64,000 nucleotides of DNA from Micromonospora echinospora (GTDB lineage: Bacteria; Actinomycetota; Actinomycetes; Mycobacteriales; Micromonosporaceae). Location of the stretch: assembly GCF_900091495.1 (NCBI RefSeq), contig NZ_LT607413.1, forward strand, positions 4,975,001 through 5,039,000. Direction: 5' to 3'. The translations under genes and the position numbers were made by a program. Below, one piece after another: positions 53,461 to 63,172 of the stretch. How positions within the stretch are numbered: the stretch's first letter is position 1; each line of letters starts with the position of its first letter. The notes below the pieces were generated by a model, which was given only the letters and a program-made list of their open reading frames with translations, did no database searches and was not told the DNA's origin.

Positions 53461-56400
53461 ATGGGGCTTCTCATGAATTTGCGGGAATACCTGGACTCTC
53501 GGAGTTTCACGGTCCTGGTGGTGATTCCGCCGGACATCGACACGTTGCTGCGGTCGGTGAACCAGGTGGTGGTCCAGTCGGGAACGACGGTCACGGGCGT
53601 CGTCACGCTGAGCCCGGCGCTGCCCGGCTTCCTCAGCTTCACCATGGCCACCGGTCGTCCCGTGGTGGTGACTCTCCAGGGAACCCCGAGCAATTGGCGC
53701 GCCGACATCGCGTTGTCGGGTACGGGCGCGCTGTTCTACTTCCCGACCGCGCCGCCGCTCGTGCCCGCGGAGCCGCGTTCGAGCGGTACGGGCGCCGGTC
53801 GGCAGGAGTGGCTGGAGCCGGTGGCCGGGCGGCTGCGGGTGGACGGCGAACTGGTCGTGCGGGTGACGGGGGCAGCCGGCCAGTCGGCAAAGATGCGACT
53901 GCTGCCGAAGAACCTGGCCGAGAACGAGCTGGTCACGGTGCGGATCAGCCCGTCGGCGATGCTGTTCGGCACGACCGGCGTCGGCATGAGCGTCACCGAC
54001 GGCGTCATCCTGATCGACGACAACCCGACGATGTCGCCCAACGGCCTTGATCCGGCATGGCGCGGCCTGTCGATCCCGGAGCTGAAGCTGTACGTGCCGC
54101 GCGGCGTTCCGCTTGCCGGCGGCACCACGGTCACCGCCAGCCTGTCGTTGACCAGCCCGGCGGGTGTGGACGCGACGGCCACCGTGCGACTGCCGGCGGC
54201 GGACGGCCGTCCCGAGTTGACCGCCGTCGTCCAGTGGCGGGATCCCGCCGCGACCAGGCTGGGCGACCTGCTGCCCACGCTCATCGAGATCGTCGCGCTG
54301 CTGCCGGTCGACGGCATGAAGGTCCCCGCCGTCGGGGAGGAGTTGACCGTCGGCGGGGGAGCCCCGACGCGGCTCCGGGTCCGTTACGCCCGCGACCCCC
54401 GGCAGAGCCCGGTGGTCGTCGGGTTCACCGCGGCCCTTGAGGCCGACGGTGACCAGGGCCTGATCACCGTACGCGCCGACCCGCAGTCGTCCGTGGCGCC
54501 GAAGGCGGTGATCACCGCTGCGGCGCTGGCCACGGCGGTGATGGCGGACGCGCCGAAGCCGCCGCCGCGGCCGGGCGACGACGGCAGCGGCGCGCTCCTG
54601 CACGACCTGCTCGTGGCCGCGCTCGGGCTCAGCGCCGTGCTCACGCAGCAGGGCCGGGTCGTCGTGCACGGGGTGACCATCGGCTACTCCACGGCCTCGG
54701 TGTTCGACTTCACCGTCGACTACAGCGCCGACATCGTGGTCAAGCCGCTCACGGTGGGTGGCGGCAACGGGTTCGGCGTCAGCATGGACCCGGCCCGGCC
54801 GATGCGGGTGCGCTTCCACGGCGTACGTCTACGGGTCGACATGAACGCCAGCGGCCTGGACCGCTACACCCTCGACTACCGCTCCGCCCGGGTGGACGTC
54901 GAGGACCCGGGCGGCTGGCAGGTCGAGCACCTCGGGTCACTGTTCGACGTGCTGGGCACCCGGTCCGGCAAGGGCTCGAACTGGTTCGAGGTGGACCTGG
55001 CCTTCGCGCTGGACCTCGGGCCGGTGCGGGTCGAGGGCGCCACCATCCGGGCCACCGTGAGCGGCGGCTCGCTCGACGTCACCCTGCGCGGACTCGCGGT
55101 GACGCTGGCCTTCCCCGGCGCGGGTAATGGTCTGGACGTCATCGAGGGGCGCGGCCAGCTCAAGATCGTTTCCGATGCCACGACCGGCCGTCCGATCACC
55201 GACATCCGGCTGGCGGCGAGTGTTCCGCCGCTGAACCTCGCCGCCGACGCGTACCTGATGACCGCCGACCACGGGCCCGACGGCAACCAGATCCTGGTCG
55301 TGTTCGCCATCGACCTGCCCGGGCCGGTGCCCCTGGGTCCGACCGGCCTCGGCGTGTTCGGCTTCCTGGGCGTCTTCGGCACCAACACCGCGATCGCGCT
55401 GCGACCCGGCGACGACGTCGTCGTCCAGCAGCTCTCCTGGGACCCGCGCCGGGCCGGGGACACCCGCTTTCAGCCGGGCAGCACGACGCTGGGGATCGGC
55501 GCGGTGCTGGGCACCGTTCCGGACCTGGGGTTCACGTTCTCCGCCCGGGCGATGTTCGCGCTGAGCGTGCCGGACGTGGCCGTCAACGCCAGCCTCAAGG
55601 GCACCCTGCTCGCGCCGAGGGCGCAGCTGAGCGAGGTCGGCACCGCACCCGACGGAGACCTGATCAACTACCTGGGCGGTCTCGCGTACGGCGACAGCGG
55701 ACTCACCATCGGGCTGCGTGGCAGCTACCGGGTGCCGGTGCTGTTCGACCTGACCGTGCCCGTCGGCGCGCACTTCCCCCGGCACAGCAGGGACTGGTTC
55801 CTGCGGGTGGGCGGCGACGACAAGCTCGGCCGCGGCGCGCCGGTGCTGCTGACCATCCTGCCGGACATCCTCGACGAGCACGCCTGGGCGTTCTTCATGG
55901 TCGCGGGCAACGGCCTGCCCGACCTGTTCGACGACGGCCGCGACCTCGCCGGCTTCTCCGTGGGCATGGGCGCCGGCTGGCACCGCGACCTGCGCTTCGG
56001 CCCGCTCGGCCTGGAGATGTCCGCGTCGGTGGTCGCGGGGATCGGCACCATGCCCTACCCGGACGAACAGGGACAGTCGCTGGTCCTCGCCGCCGACGGC
56101 CGACTGTCCGGTTCGCTCGACCTCGGCCCGGTCTCGGTCGCGGCGAGCGCGGCGCTGAAGGTGCAGGTGGGGCCGGGCCTGCGGCACATGGTCGACTTCC
56201 ACGTCTGCGGCGAGGTGGACCTCGCCTTCTTCTCCATCGGCGGCTGCGTGGACTTCCGCCTCGGCGACGAACCCGGCCCGCCGCCGACCCCGCTGGCCAG
56301 CCCGCTGACCGGGGTCGCGCTGTCCGACCGCAACGGCCGTACGGTCGCCGACGCGGCCACCGACCCCGACGACGCCCCGGTGGTGTGGCCGGACGTGGTG

Positions 56401-58602
56401 CCGGTGCTGGCCTTCACCGTCGGTCCCCGCACCGAGGGCACGCCGAGCGACGTCGGCCCGTTCCGGCTGGTCGACCCGCACCCCAGCACCGGTGAGGCCG
56501 GGACGTCGGAGCTGCGTTACCAGTACGTCCTCACCCATCTGACGATGGTCAGCGTCACCGCCGACGGTGAGACCACGGTGCCGGGCAACCCGGACGCCAC
56601 CTGGTGGATTCCGGCCGCCGACCAGAACTCGCCCAACCCGCTGACCACCGCGCGGCACCTCAGCCTGCTCTCCACCGACCCGGTCCCGTGGTTGCAGACC
56701 CTGGCCGACGGCGGCGTGAGCCTGCCGGAGGACCCGCTGGTCCCACTGCGCAACCTGTGCGGGCCGGCGTTCACCGCGCAGGCCGGCTGGCTGCTCGGCG
56801 TCGATGCCAGACGGACCGCTGCCGGCTGGGAGATTCCGCCGGAGGCGGGGTCGGCCAGCCGGTTCCGTGGGCGGTTGGCGGCACGGGTGACGGTCACCCT
56901 GGACGGCGAGCCGCTGCGGGCGTCCTGGTTCGCCTCGGTCGGTCTCCCGGCGCCCGTCAATCCCGGCGGGCCCCGCAAGGTCGCCGCCGCCACGCCGGAC
57001 CGGACGTTCTCCGGCGGGCTGCTCCTGCCCCATCCGCTCCAGGGAGAATGGCGCATCGCGACCGGCGCGCCGATGCTCGCCCTCGCACAGTTCACCTTCG
57101 ACGAGCCCATCGCCCAGTTCCGGGTGTGGCTGCGGGTGCGGACGACCACGACCGAGGACAGCATCCGCGTGTACTCGCTGGGCACCTCCACCCAGTGGAC
57201 CCGCGCGCAGACCCTCAACCCGGACCCCAGCCACCGCATCTACTGCTACACCCCGCCGTCGAACACCCTCGAGGGCGGCTTCCGGCTGTACTACCACGCA
57301 CGCAGCCGGGTCGAGGTGCTGGGCGTACGCGGGATCAACCTGACGGCGCAGAACGACGCGGCCGCGGTCAGCGCGAGCCGGGCGCAGGCCGCCGCCGCAG
57401 GCCGGGCGGAGGCGGAGCGGCCGCTGGACGACGGGACCAACCTGCTCCGACCCGGCACCCTGTACAAGATCAGCAACACCATGGTGGTGCGCGGCCCGGA
57501 GGGCGAGAAGGCCTTGCCGAGCACGGACTACTACTTCCGCACCGCGCCGGAGTCCGGTACGCGAAGCGCGCCACCCCAGTTCGCCGCCAGCGCCTTCGCG
57601 CCGATCTTCCGGACCGTCGACCGGTTCGACCCGACCTACCTGGAGCGGTACCTGTTGGGCTACGTGCCCGGCGATGGCACCCGCTTCTGGTACCACGACG
57701 ACCCGGTGGCGGCCAGCTTCACCCGGAAGCACATCACCGCGCTGGCCGGACGCTACGGGTACGACACCCTGCTCCGGCTGCGCCGAACCGACACCCAGCC
57801 GGCGGCCGCCCCACCTCCCGACCTGGTCACCGCGCGGCTGGTCACGCTGCTCGGGGTCTGGCAACTCGCCCGGCCCGACCAGCGGCTCCACACGCTGGCG
57901 CTCGAATCGAGCGGGGCGTGCCGTCGCCCGGCCGTCGGCGCGTCGCTGGTGCCCGAGGCGTCCCTGGAGCCGAACGCGACCTACGACCTGGCCACCTGGT
58001 TCCGCAGACAGGGGCAGACCACCGGCGGAGTCGGCCTGCCCGGCGTGGTCTTCACCACCTCCCGCTACGCCTCCGCGCTCGAACAGTTCACGGACCTCGG
58101 TTTCGTCAGCACCGGTACCACCGGCCTCGCGGGCGACCTGGCGGTGTCGGCCCCCACGACGCTGCCCCCGCCCGGAGTCGGCGATGGTGTGTTCGCCCGT
58201 GTGCTGCGCGACCTCGGCCTCGATCTTCGTCCGACGCCCCGGGCCCGGACGAGCGCGCTGTGGATCCGCAGCGGCTCCGGCTGGCTGCTGTCCGGGGTGC
58301 TGTTGGAGTCGCCGGAACCGCTGGAGCGGCCGGACATGGGCCGGGAGCCCGGCGCCGACGGGAACGCCCCGTCCCGGGTCCGGTTGGGGTCACTGAGCGC
58401 CCCGAACCCCTTCAACCAGGTCTGGCGGGACAGCTCCGGGTGCCGCGTGCTACTGCGCACGACCTCGCCCGCGGTCCCCTCCGCCGGGCTTCGGCTGAGC
58501 ATCGAGGAGAACCGCCCGCTCGCCACCGGTGGCACGACCACGGCTACCACGTACCTGCTCTGCTCCTGCAACACCACCCCCCGCTTCGCCCAGGAGATCT
58601 GA
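53461..58602 (+). CDS. Giant β-rich protein, 1713 aa (possibly DUF6603-like)
   Basis: A 1713-aa protein. The ATG at 53461 lacks a ribosome site; a second ATG at 53473, with GGGG upstream, is an equal candidate. No signal peptide or membrane helix. Residues about 1-420 are β-sandwich-like; about 420-960 has repeated amphipathic β segments and phrases such as GLGVFGFLGVFGTN and ARAMFALSVPDVAVN, which remind me of DUF6603 giant proteins, though I cannot confirm this. About 1000-1713 is a second β-rich half with a helical patch near 1305. It overlaps the next gene by one base, so the two products are made together. Function unknown; size and order suggest a secreted or surface assembly. Confidence 0.75.
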   Translation: MGLLMNLREYLDSRSFTVLVVIPPDIDTLLRSVNQVVVQSGTTVTGVVTLSPALPGFLSFTMATGRPVVVTLQGTPSNWRADIALSGTGALFYFPTAPPLVPAEPRSSGTGAGRQEWLEPVAGRLRVDGELVVRVTGAAGQSAKMRLLPKNLAENELVTVRISPSAMLFGTTGVGMSVTDGVILIDDNPTMSPNGLDPAWRGLSIPELKLYVPRGVPLAGGTTVTASLSLTSPAGVDATATVRLPAADGRPELTAVVQWRDPAATRLGDLLPTLIEIVALLPVDGMKVPAVGEELTVGGGAPTRLRVRYARDPRQSPVVVGFTAALEADGDQGLITVRADPQSSVAPKAVITAAALATAVMADAPKPPPRPGDDGSGALLHDLLVAALGLSAVLTQQGRVVVHGVTIGYSTASVFDFTVDYSADIVVKPLTVGGGNGFGVSMDPARPMRVRFHGVRLRVDMNASGLDRYTLDYRSARVDVEDPGGWQVEHLGSLFDVLGTRSGKGSNWFEVDLAFALDLGPVRVEGATIRATVSGGSLDVTLRGLAVTLAFPGAGNGLDVIEGRGQLKIVSDATTGRPITDIRLAASVPPLNLAADAYLMTADHGPDGNQILVVFAIDLPGPVPLGPTGLGVFGFLGVFGTNTAIALRPGDDVVVQQLSWDPRRAGDTRFQPGSTTLGIGAVLGTVPDLGFTFSARAMFALSVPDVAVNASLKGTLLAPRAQLSEVGTAPDGDLINYLGGLAYGDSGLTIGLRGSYRVPVLFDLTVPVGAHFPRHSRDWFLRVGGDDKLGRGAPVLLTILPDILDEHAWAFFMVAGNGLPDLFDDGRDLAGFSVGMGAGWHRDLRFGPLGLEMSASVVAGIGTMPYPDEQGQSLVLAADGRLSGSLDLGPVSVAASAALKVQVGPGLRHMVDFHVCGEVDLAFFSIGGCVDFRLGDEPGPPPTPLASPLTGVALSDRNGRTVADAATDPDDAPVVWPDVVPVLAFTVGPRTEGTPSDVGPFRLVDPHPSTGEAGTSELRYQYVLTHLTMVSVTADGETTVPGNPDATWWIPAADQNSPNPLTTARHLSLLSTDPVPWLQTLADGGVSLPEDPLVPLRNLCGPAFTAQAGWLLGVDARRTAAGWEIPPEAGSASRFRGRLAARVTVTLDGEPLRASWFASVGLPAPVNPGGPRKVAAATPDRTFSGGLLLPHPLQGEWRIATGAPMLALAQFTFDEPIAQFRVWLRVRTTTTEDSIRVYSLGTSTQWTRAQTLNPDPSHRIYCYTPPSNTLEGGFRLYYHARSRVEVLGVRGINLTAQNDAAAVSASRAQAAAAGRAEAERPLDDGTNLLRPGTLYKISNTMVVRGPEGEKALPSTDYYFRTAPESGTRSAPPQFAASAFAPIFRTVDRFDPTYLERYLLGYVPGDGTRFWYHDDPVAASFTRKHITALAGRYGYDTLLRLRRTDTQPAAAPPPDLVTARLVTLLGVWQLARPDQRLHTLALESSGACRRPAVGASLVPEASLEPNATYDLATWFRRQGQTTGGVGLPGVVFTTSRYASALEQFTDLGFVSTGTTGLAGDLAVSAPTTLPPPGVGDGVFARVLRDLGLDLRPTPRARTSALWIRSGSGWLLSGVLLESPEPLERPDMGREPGADGNAPSRVRLGSLSAPNPFNQVWRDSSGCRVLLRTTSPAVPSAGLRLSIEENRPLATGGTTTATTYLLCSCNTTPRFAQEI

Positions 58603-61600
58603 TGTCGGACAAGGGACTCTCGCGTCGTAGCCTGCTCGGCGGGGCGGTGGCCGGCGGCGTGGCATCGGTGGCGGCCACGAACCCGGCCGCCGCCAAGCCG
58701 CTGGCGGCGGAACCCATGGCCGCCGGGCAGTCGGCGGCGGCCCCGAGCCACCTGCTGCGCGCGTCGGCGATCACCACGACGAGCGACCCCTGGCTGCCCG
58801 ACGGAACCCATCTGCGGGTGAACGTCTCGCCCCGGATCGGGCTCCCGCTGCATCCGCTCACGGCCTTCCGCATCGACGTCGTGCCGATCTACACCCGACC
58901 GGACAAGCTGGAGACCTCGACACAGCACGTGTGGCTCAACCCCGACCTCTCCGTCGCCGCCACCGGCGGTGGCATCCGGCACACCGGCTCCGGTGACGTC
59001 CACTACCTCGTGCTCCATGGCTGGCAGTGGACGTTCCGGGCGGTGCGGTGCTGCTTCGTCCGGCTGCTCACCCAGTCGGGCAGCGCCTTCCGGGTCGACG
59101 TGCTGGACCCGACCGCCGAGCTGCCCGACGCCGAACCCAGGGTGCTGGCCACCCGCACCGCCCCGTCGTACGAGTTCGGCGGCACCGACATCACGCTGCT
59201 GCGCGTCAGCGGCGCGGGCGTGGTCGACCTGGTCGAGATCGTCAGCACCGAGTCGCCGTACATCGTGATCGACCCTGCCCAGGCGGTCTCCTTCGGCCTG
59301 CCGATCGGCTCCGGCCCCTGGTACGCCCCGGAACCGGCGACCGATCCGGTGGCCGCCGCCCGGACGCGGGTGGAGCAGGGCGCGGCCAGACGGATGGGCC
59401 CCCCGGACCGCCCGGACGGCGCGGTGGTCCCGCTGACCCCGGCTGACGAGGTGAACCGGGTACAGGCTCTGTCCGGGGCGTCGTCCGGCCTCGACTACTG
59501 GCTGGCGCGGGCCTTCACCGACCCCGCGACGCCGCCGCTGGACGCCAGGGTCAGTCTGGCGGGCGGCCCGGTCGCCGACGCCTCCGGCACGATCTCCCCG
59601 CTCAACGCGCTCCTCGCCGCGGCCGTCGACCCGGCCGTCGCCCGCCATCTCGGGCTGGCCGCCCGGGTGAACCCGCCGACCGGCACGTCGGTCTGCACTT
59701 TGTGGATGGTCGCCGGACTGTGGCTGCTGCCGCTGGACCGGCCGCACGACGCTGGCACACTGCGCTCGCTCATCACCGGTTTCCCACCGCCGGCCCACGT
59801 CGTGTCCGCGCTGTACAGCCGGTACCCCGGGCTGTCGGCGCTGGCCACGCAGCGGGTGACCCAGCTGAGGGCGGCGCACCCCACGGACGGCTGGACCGCC
59901 GTGCCGCTGATGGTGCCCGCGGTCGCGGCCAAGGCCACCCCGGACCGGCCCGCCGCACCCCGCACGCTCGCCCTGCCGGCCGCCACCTGGCGGGTGACCA
60001 CCGGCGAGCGCCTGTGGACCCAGCGGATCCCGCTGCTCGGCCCGGCGGCCGGTGGCATGCTCGGCCTGGCGAGGCTGAGCCCCACCCCGGTCTCGTTGCA
60101 CGGCACGATCCGGGTCGGGTCGGTGGACCGGGCCCGCGCCATGGTCGCCCACTGGGACAGGCACCACGACGACGCGGGCTCGGTCACCGACCTCGCGGTG
60201 ACCGGCCCGTCGAACTCCTGGGGGCTGTGGCGCGCCGACGAGTTCGGCCGGTGGAGCGACCGGAGCACGGTCGCCGCCCCGGCACCGGCCGTCGCCGGAC
60301 CGCCCACGCCGATCGTGGAGGCCGAGTTCCGACCCGCCATCCCGGACGGCGGCCTCCAGCCACGCTCGCCCGGCGCGCTGCGGATCCGGATCGGTGTGCC
60401 CGGACCGAGCCTGCCGGGTGCGTTGCCGTCCCGGGACGTGACCAGCCCGGGCGGGGCGCCGGTGACCTCCGCCCTGCTGACGGTGGACGGCGTGCCACAA
60501 CCCGCGATCCCGGTGCCGGCCGGCGTGACGTCGGTCGTCGCGACCGTGGCGGTACGCGAGTTCGGCGTCGGCGACACCGCGGCGATCCCCGTGATCGCGA
60601 AGCTGGTCGACGCGGCCGGCCGTCCGTCCGCTCCCGCCGAGGTCGAACGGACCGTGCACGATCCACGGGCCTATGCTCCGCTGCGGGTCGCGCCGACCCT
60701 GCTCTTCGCCGCCGAGCGGAACCCGATGGGCGACAGCGAACTCGGTCTGGAGTGGAGCGGCGGCGCGTGGGGATACCGGGTGTACCTGGGCGACGAGCGG
60801 AGGCTGGGCGGCACGGGCGCCGGCCCGCGGTGCGAGCGGGCGGCCGAGGTCTGGGCGCGCTCCGGTCACCTGGCCGATCGGCGCCGGTTCACCCTCGTCA
60901 CACCGAAGCCACTGCGGGCCGCGCCGGACGGAGTCGTGCGCTTCACCCACCGGCTACCCGGGTCGCTGCGCAACGTGCAGTTCGTCCGGGTGGTTCCGGT
61001 CACCAGCGCCGGCGTCGAGACCCCGTTCGAGACGTGCGGGCTCACGCCGGTCGCGGTGCCCGTGCCGGACCGCCCGCCCGCGCCGGTCGTGCAGGTGCGA
61101 CCGCGCGGCGACGGCCGGGTGGATGTGACCATCACTGCCACCGGACTCCGCGACGACCTGCTCGCCGGGCTCACCGAGCCGCCGCAGGCCCGGCTGCGGC
61201 GCGGTCGCCTGGCCGACAGCGACCCCGAGTACATGCCCGTCGTGCAGACCGGCATCCCGCTCGTCAAAGGCCCCGACGGCACGTGGTCGGCCACCGTCGT
61301 CGACGGACCGGCCGCGGGCTTCCCCGGGTACGTCCGGCTGACCTGGCTGGCCGAGGTCCGCTACCCGGCCGAACCGCACCTGCCGGCTGACGCGCTGCCC
61401 GCCGGTAGCGACGTCCAGCCGATCGGCGGCGTACCGGCGGGTCCGCAGGTGTCCGGCTGGGGCCCGGCATCCCCGCCCACGAACACGGTGCTGACCCCCG
61501 AGGTCCAGCTCGTACCCCGGGCCACCGTCCGGCCAGGCCAGGGGTACAACGAGATCCTCGTGACGAACGCACCGGTCTCCCACCGGTACGCGATCGCACC

Positions 61601-61790
61601 GCACCAGGTGGTGGTCCACCGGTTCTTCGCGTCCGGGCCCTACCCGAGCGCCGCGCTGCCCCCGGTACCGATCACCGCCACGACGACGGTGGTGCGCGAC
61701 ACCACCGTCAACCCCCGCCCCACCGGATACATGGTGGTGATCACCGATCCGTTCGGTCGTTCCGCGCCCCCCGTGTACGTCCAGTACTAG
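58602..61790 (+). CDS. Tat-exported giant protein, 1062 aa, function unknown
   Basis: A 1062-aa protein; the ATG shares a base with the preceding TGA (TGATG), with GGAG 8 nt upstream. Residues 1-35 are a twin-arginine signal (SRRSLLGGAVAGG), so it is exported folded. The mature part is β-rich with Fn3-like pieces (APVVQVRPRGDGRVDVTITA, positions about 827-846) and a C-terminal sheet ending VYVQY. No catalytic motif is visible. It may bind the 1713-aa protein outside the cell. The long frame open upstream of 58602 is a shadow inside the 1713-aa gene. Confidence 0.78.
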   Translation: MSDKGLSRRSLLGGAVAGGVASVAATNPAAAKPLAAEPMAAGQSAAAPSHLLRASAITTTSDPWLPDGTHLRVNVSPRIGLPLHPLTAFRIDVVPIYTRPDKLETSTQHVWLNPDLSVAATGGGIRHTGSGDVHYLVLHGWQWTFRAVRCCFVRLLTQSGSAFRVDVLDPTAELPDAEPRVLATRTAPSYEFGGTDITLLRVSGAGVVDLVEIVSTESPYIVIDPAQAVSFGLPIGSGPWYAPEPATDPVAAARTRVEQGAARRMGPPDRPDGAVVPLTPADEVNRVQALSGASSGLDYWLARAFTDPATPPLDARVSLAGGPVADASGTISPLNALLAAAVDPAVARHLGLAARVNPPTGTSVCTLWMVAGLWLLPLDRPHDAGTLRSLITGFPPPAHVVSALYSRYPGLSALATQRVTQLRAAHPTDGWTAVPLMVPAVAAKATPDRPAAPRTLALPAATWRVTTGERLWTQRIPLLGPAAGGMLGLARLSPTPVSLHGTIRVGSVDRARAMVAHWDRHHDDAGSVTDLAVTGPSNSWGLWRADEFGRWSDRSTVAAPAPAVAGPPTPIVEAEFRPAIPDGGLQPRSPGALRIRIGVPGPSLPGALPSRDVTSPGGAPVTSALLTVDGVPQPAIPVPAGVTSVVATVAVREFGVGDTAAIPVIAKLVDAAGRPSAPAEVERTVHDPRAYAPLRVAPTLLFAAERNPMGDSELGLEWSGGAWGYRVYLGDERRLGGTGAGPRCERAAEVWARSGHLADRRRFTLVTPKPLRAAPDGVVRFTHRLPGSLRNVQFVRVVPVTSAGVETPFETCGLTPVAVPVPDRPPAPVVQVRPRGDGRVDVTITATGLRDDLLAGLTEPPQARLRRGRLADSDPEYMPVVQTGIPLVKGPDGTWSATVVDGPAAGFPGYVRLTWLAEVRYPAEPHLPADALPAGSDVQPIGGVPAGPQVSGWGPASPPTNTVLTPEVQLVPRATVRPGQGYNEILVTNAPVSHRYAIAPHQVVVHRFFASGPYPSAALPPVPITATTTVVRDTTVNPRPTGYMVVITDPFGRSAPPVYVQY

Positions 61791-61807
61791 GCAGAAACAG
61801 GTCTGAT

Positions 61808-61850
61808 CCGCCGGTCGCCCGGCAGATGCCTCATCGCTGCGCACCGGCGG
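61808..61850. terminator. Inverted repeat between convergent genes
   Basis: CCGCCGGT (61808-61815) and ACCGGCGG (61843-61850) are perfectly inverted around a 27-base loop, between the giant gene stop and the convergent methyltransferase stop. A weak bidirectional terminator. Confidence 0.4.
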
Positions 61851-61853
61851 ACG

Positions 61854-62501
61854 TCATGGCGTGACGGTACGGTCCGGGCGGGTCAACTCGGCGAACCAGC
61901 GACAGCCGAACCGGAACACCTCGCCGATCGCCAGTCCCGCCACCGCCGCGGCGTCCGCCACCGCGCCTGTGTCGAGCCACGCCCAGCGGAAGACCGGGCC
62001 CTGGTGCGATCCGGTGGCCACGTGGGCCTGCCCCTGCCAGACGCCGAAGCCGGGTGGTTCGAGTTCGACCAGCACCGTGCCGGACGGCCGCAGCAGCGAC
62101 CGGCACCGCTGCAGCAGCGCGACCGGATCGCCCCCGATGCCGATGTTCCCGTCGAGCAGCAGCGTGTGTGCCCACCGCCCCTCCGCCGGCAGTGTGCCGA
62201 ACAGGTCGGCCTGCACGGCGACCGCGCCTCGCGCCCGGGTCGACGCCACCGCCCGTGCCGACACGTCCACCCCCACCGCGCTCAGTCCGGCCCTGGCCAG
62301 CGCCACGGACATCCGGCCCGGACCGCACCCCAGGTCGAGGGTGGGACCGGCGCAGCGGGCGACCACCGCCGCGTCCGCCAGCCCGGCCGCCCGATGCCAC
62401 CGGTCCACCGGCAGTCGTCGGCGGGGCCCGTCCGCAGGAACCAGCCAGTGCACGGCCCCGGGCCGGTCGTGGAGCGTGGAGGCGAAACCGTCCCCGGTCA
62501 C
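61854..62501 (-). CDS. Class I SAM-dependent methyltransferase
   Basis: A 215-aa protein; the GTG at 62501 overlaps the DUF2064 gene stop (GTGA). SAM-binding motif I is clear: TLDLGCGPGRMSVALARAG (about 53-71), followed by acidic VGVDVS. A final segment (GEVFRFGCRWFAELTRP) is conserved-looking. The substrate is unknown; neighbours suggest a glycosylated small molecule. Confidence 0.88.
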   Translation of the reverse strand: MTGDGFASTLHDRPGAVHWLVPADGPRRRLPVDRWHRAAGLADAAVVARCAGPTLDLGCGPGRMSVALARAGLSAVGVDVSARAVASTRARGAVAVQADLFGTLPAEGRWAHTLLLDGNIGIGGDPVALLQRCRSLLRPSGTVLVELEPPGFGVWQGQAHVATGSHQGPVFRWAWLDTGAVADAAAVAGLAIGEVFRFGCRWFAELTRPDRTVTP

Positions 62502-63172
62502 GCCCGTACCACCAAGGCGCGACGTACGGCCGCGACCTGGCGGGCGAACCGGCCGTCCGGGGCCGCCGCCGCCACGACCCGCGCGTCGGACCAGTCGTCC
62601 ACGTCCCGCAGCGGGGGCAGCGGCACGGCGCGCAGCCCGCGGCCGGCCAGCGCGGACCAGGTCGACCGGCCCGTCTCCGGGGTCGACATCGGCACCCCGC
62701 GCAGCACCGCCGCCTGGCGGGGGTCGCGTAGCCCCAACGCCCACCAGCCACCGTCGTCGGCGGGCCCGAGCACCGCGTCCGCGTTCGCCAACCGGCGTAC
62801 GGCGGCGGCCAGCCGCGTCGGGGTCAGTTGCGGGGTGTCCATCCCGATCTGCACCACCCGACGGTCCGGGAACGCCTCGGCCACGTCGAGATGGGCGTGC
62901 GCGAGTCGGTCGGCGAGATCCGTGCCCCGCTGCGGCAGGACCGACCAGGTGGCCAGGGCGGCGGTGAGCTCGGCGCCGTCCTCGGCGTCTGCCAGGTTTC
63001 CGGACAACGCCAGCACGGGTGTCACCCCCGGCGTGTCCCGGACGGCGTCCAGGGTGTCGCGCAGCGCGGCGGCGGCCAGCCGGGCGGCCTGGCGGGGAGT
63101 CGCCGGCGGGCATAGCCGGGTCTTGACCATGCCGGGCACGGGTGCCTTCGCCACCACCAGCAGAACCGTCAT
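62498..63172 (-). CDS. DUF2064/TIGR04282-type glycosyltransferase
   Basis: A 224-aa protein; the ATG overlaps the GT2 stop (ATGA). It has the family opening VVAKAPVPGMVKTRL (about 6-20) and GPADDGGWWALGL (about 137-149), typical of DUF2064, a nucleotide-sugar transferase-like fold related to CofC. Members occur with GT2 and SAM enzymes in arsenosugar-type and other clusters. The product is unknown here. Confidence 0.87.
   Translation of the reverse strand: MTVLLVVAKAPVPGMVKTRLCPPATPRQAARLAAAALRDTLDAVRDTPGVTPVLALSGNLADAEDGAELTAALATWSVLPQRGTDLADRLAHAHLDVAEAFPDRRVVQIGMDTPQLTPTRLAAAVRRLANADAVLGPADDGGWWALGLRDPRQAAVLRGVPMSTPETGRSTWSALAGRGLRAVPLPPLRDVDDWSDARVVAAAAPDGRFARQVAAVRRALVVRA

Noticed and set aside
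56604..58601. Upstream part of a 1728-aa frame ending at 61790
   Set aside because: This part lies in the wrong frame of the 1713-aa gene and is Arg/Pro-rich; the Tat signal and TGATG overlap fix the true start at 58602.
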